This document shows, in pieces, positions 62,836 through 64,000 of a stretch of DNA of 64,000 nucleotides. The notes beneath the pieces are model-generated. The model was not told the origin of the DNA. It made no database searches and saw nothing but the letters and a program-made list of their open reading frames with translations. A program made the position numbers and the translations under genes. The DNA lies in the NCBI RefSeq assembly GCF_000820045.1, contig NZ_CDBJ01000065.1:1-64000 (forward strand). The letters run 5' to 3'. Position 1 is the stretch's first letter, and every line of letters starts with the position of its first letter. Source of the stretch: Aeromonas rivuli. Lineage in GTDB: Bacteria > Pseudomonadota > Gammaproteobacteria > Enterobacterales > Aeromonadaceae.

Positions 62836-64000
62836 TCAGAGCATCAGGCCACCGAAGAAGAAGCCCAGGGTCACGGCCATGGCGATAGTGGCCACACCCG
62901 GGATGAAGAAGGGGTGGTTGAACACCGCCTTGCCAATGCGGGTCGAACCTGTGTCATCCATCTCCACCGCGGCGAGCAGGGTCGGGTAGGTGGGCAGCAC
63001 AAACAGGGCGCTCACGGCGGCAAAGGAGGCGATGGCGGTCAGCGGGCTGACGCCCAGCGCCAGGGCGGCAGGCATCAGTGCCTTGGTGGTGGCACCCTGG
63101 GAGTAGAGCAGCATGGAGGAGAAGAACAGCACCACGGCCAGCAGCCAGCTATAGCTGTTGAGCAGATCGCCCGCCACGAGCTGGATAGTGTCCATGTTGC
63201 CTTTCACGAAGACGTTACCCAACCAGGCGACACCCAGTACGCAGATGCAGGCCGACATACCGGATTTGAAGGTCGGCATGTTGGTGACCTGAGTCGCGTC
63301 CAGCTTGCAGACCAGGGTCATGATGGTGGCGGCGGCGAGCATGATGCCCATGATGGCGCCATCACGGGGGATGGGCGGATGGGCAATCAAGCCTACATTG
63401 CTCGAAATGGCCGTGGCATAGGCCATGACGGCGACGATGGCGGCGACGAAGATGCCGACCGAGAGTTTGGCATAGGGTTTGAGCTCGACCTGGCTGGTGC
63501 CGCGCAGCTTGATCAGACCCTTGGCCTTGCGCTCCAGATAGACTTCATCTTGATCCAGCGGCTTGCCCATCATGTTGGCGACGAAGGCGCCGACCATGCA
63601 GGCGAGGAAGCTGGACGGAATGCAGATGGCCAGCAGGGTCAAGTAATCGACACCAAAAGGCTCCAACATCCCGGAGAAGGCGACCACGGCTGCCGAAATG
63701 GGCGAGGCGGTGATGGCGATCTGGGAGGCGATAACCGCGATGGAGAGCGGACGGGAGGGGCGAATGCCTTGCTCCTTGGCCACCTCGGCGATGACCGGCA
63801 AGGTGGAGAAGGCAGTGTGGCCTGTCCCGGCCAGCATGGTCATCAGGTAGGTGACGACTGGGGCGGCGAAGGTGATGTGCTTGGGATTCTTGCGCAGCGC
63901 CTTCTCGGCCAGAGAGACCAGATAATCCATGCCGCCAGCCAGTTGCATACAGGCGATGGCACAGATCACGGACGCGATGATCATGATCACGTCCCAGGGA
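62836..64000 (-). CDS. dcuA: Anaerobic C4-dicarboxylate transporter DcuA, 5' end missing
   Basis: DcuA exchanges fumarate, aspartate and succinate across the inner membrane. The window holds the C-terminal 388 residues; the reading frame is still open at the right edge, so the start is outside. The match to E. coli DcuA (433 aa) is close: 'LPVIAEVAKEQGIRPSRPLS', 'IAITASPISAAVVAFSGMLE', 'FKSGMSACICVLGVAWLGNV', 'LFVLPTYPTLLAAVEMDDTG'. These residues fit DcuA better than DcuB. About ten hydrophobic helices are visible. Confidence 0.93.
   Translation of the reverse strand, partial: PWDVIMIIASVICAIACMQLAGGMDYLVSLAEKALRKNPKHITFAAPVVTYLMTMLAGTGHTAFSTLPVIAEVAKEQGIRPSRPLSIAVIASQIAITASPISAAVVAFSGMLEPFGVDYLTLLAICIPSSFLACMVGAFVANMMGKPLDQDEVYLERKAKGLIKLRGTSQVELKPYAKLSVGIFVAAIVAVMAYATAISSNVGLIAHPPIPRDGAIMGIMLAAATIMTLVCKLDATQVTNMPTFKSGMSACICVLGVAWLGNVFVKGNMDTIQLVAGDLLNSYSWLLAVVLFFSSMLLYSQGATTKALMPAALALGVSPLTAIASFAAVSALFVLPTYPTLLAAVEMDDTGSTRIGKAVFNHPFFIPGVATIAMAVTLGFFFGGLML

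Overview
The window looks like chromosomal core sequence of an Aeromonas-type gammaproteobacterium. This is inferred from GC-rich coding, gene orders shared with Vibrio, Aeromonas and enterics (rpoE-rseABC-lepA-lepB-rnc-era-recO-pdxJ; ispD-ispF-truD-surE-pcm-yqaA-nlpD-rpoS; rpsU-yqeY-dnaG-rpoD), and a secreted thermolysin-family elastase closely resembling Aeromonas AhyB. I saw no prophage, insertion sequence, integron or CRISPR array. Both ends cut genes: a LysR regulator on the left and dcuA on the right.

Layout. 0-6 kb: an ABC exporter (yddA-like), ygfZ divergent from sdhE-ygfX, and nadB. 6-14.8 kb: a sigma-E promoter drives rpoE-rseA-rseB-rseC, followed by lepA, lepB, rnc, era, recO and pdxJ. 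14.8-19.6 kb: amiD, yehS and barA on the minus strand. 19.6-27.4 kb: rlmD, relA, mazG, pyrG and eno. 27.5-34.4 kb: ftsB, ispD, ispF, truD, surE, pcm, yqaA, nlpD and rpoS. 34.4-40.5 kb: tsaD divergent from rpsU-yqeY-dnaG-rpoD, then a tRNA-Ile2(CAU). 40.5-46.7 kb: a TPR protein, a secreted modular alpha-amylase, a cytochrome b561/b562 pair, a Spy-like periplasmic protein and an MFS transporter. 46.7-53 kb: purH-purD under PurR-like operators, a zntR-like regulator, arfA, and rdgB with hemW. 53-64 kb: a PrpA/PrpB-type phosphatase, a Bcr/CflA transporter, a small lipoprotein, RimL- and RimJ-like acetyltransferases, the elastase, a LysR regulator divergent from mdtH, a porin and dcuA.

The genes cover envelope stress (RpoE/Rse, Spy-like), the stringent and general stress responses (RelA, RpoS, BarA), ribosome biogenesis and rescue (Era, RNase III, RlmD, ArfA, RpsU), isoprenoid, purine, pyrimidine and cofactor synthesis, and secreted hydrolases.

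The most unusual feature is a set of short tandem duplications of gene ends. The 5' ends of ispF and barA are each present three times in exact 77-bp steps, the rnc/era junction is duplicated with a 62-bp step, and the 3' end of amiD is repeated six times in about 62-bp steps. In the three 5' cases the step is 2 modulo 3 and the gene starts with ATGA, so every extra copy is a mini-ORF whose TGA stop overlaps the next ATG. This forms a ladder of potentially coupled mini-ORFs leading into the real gene.
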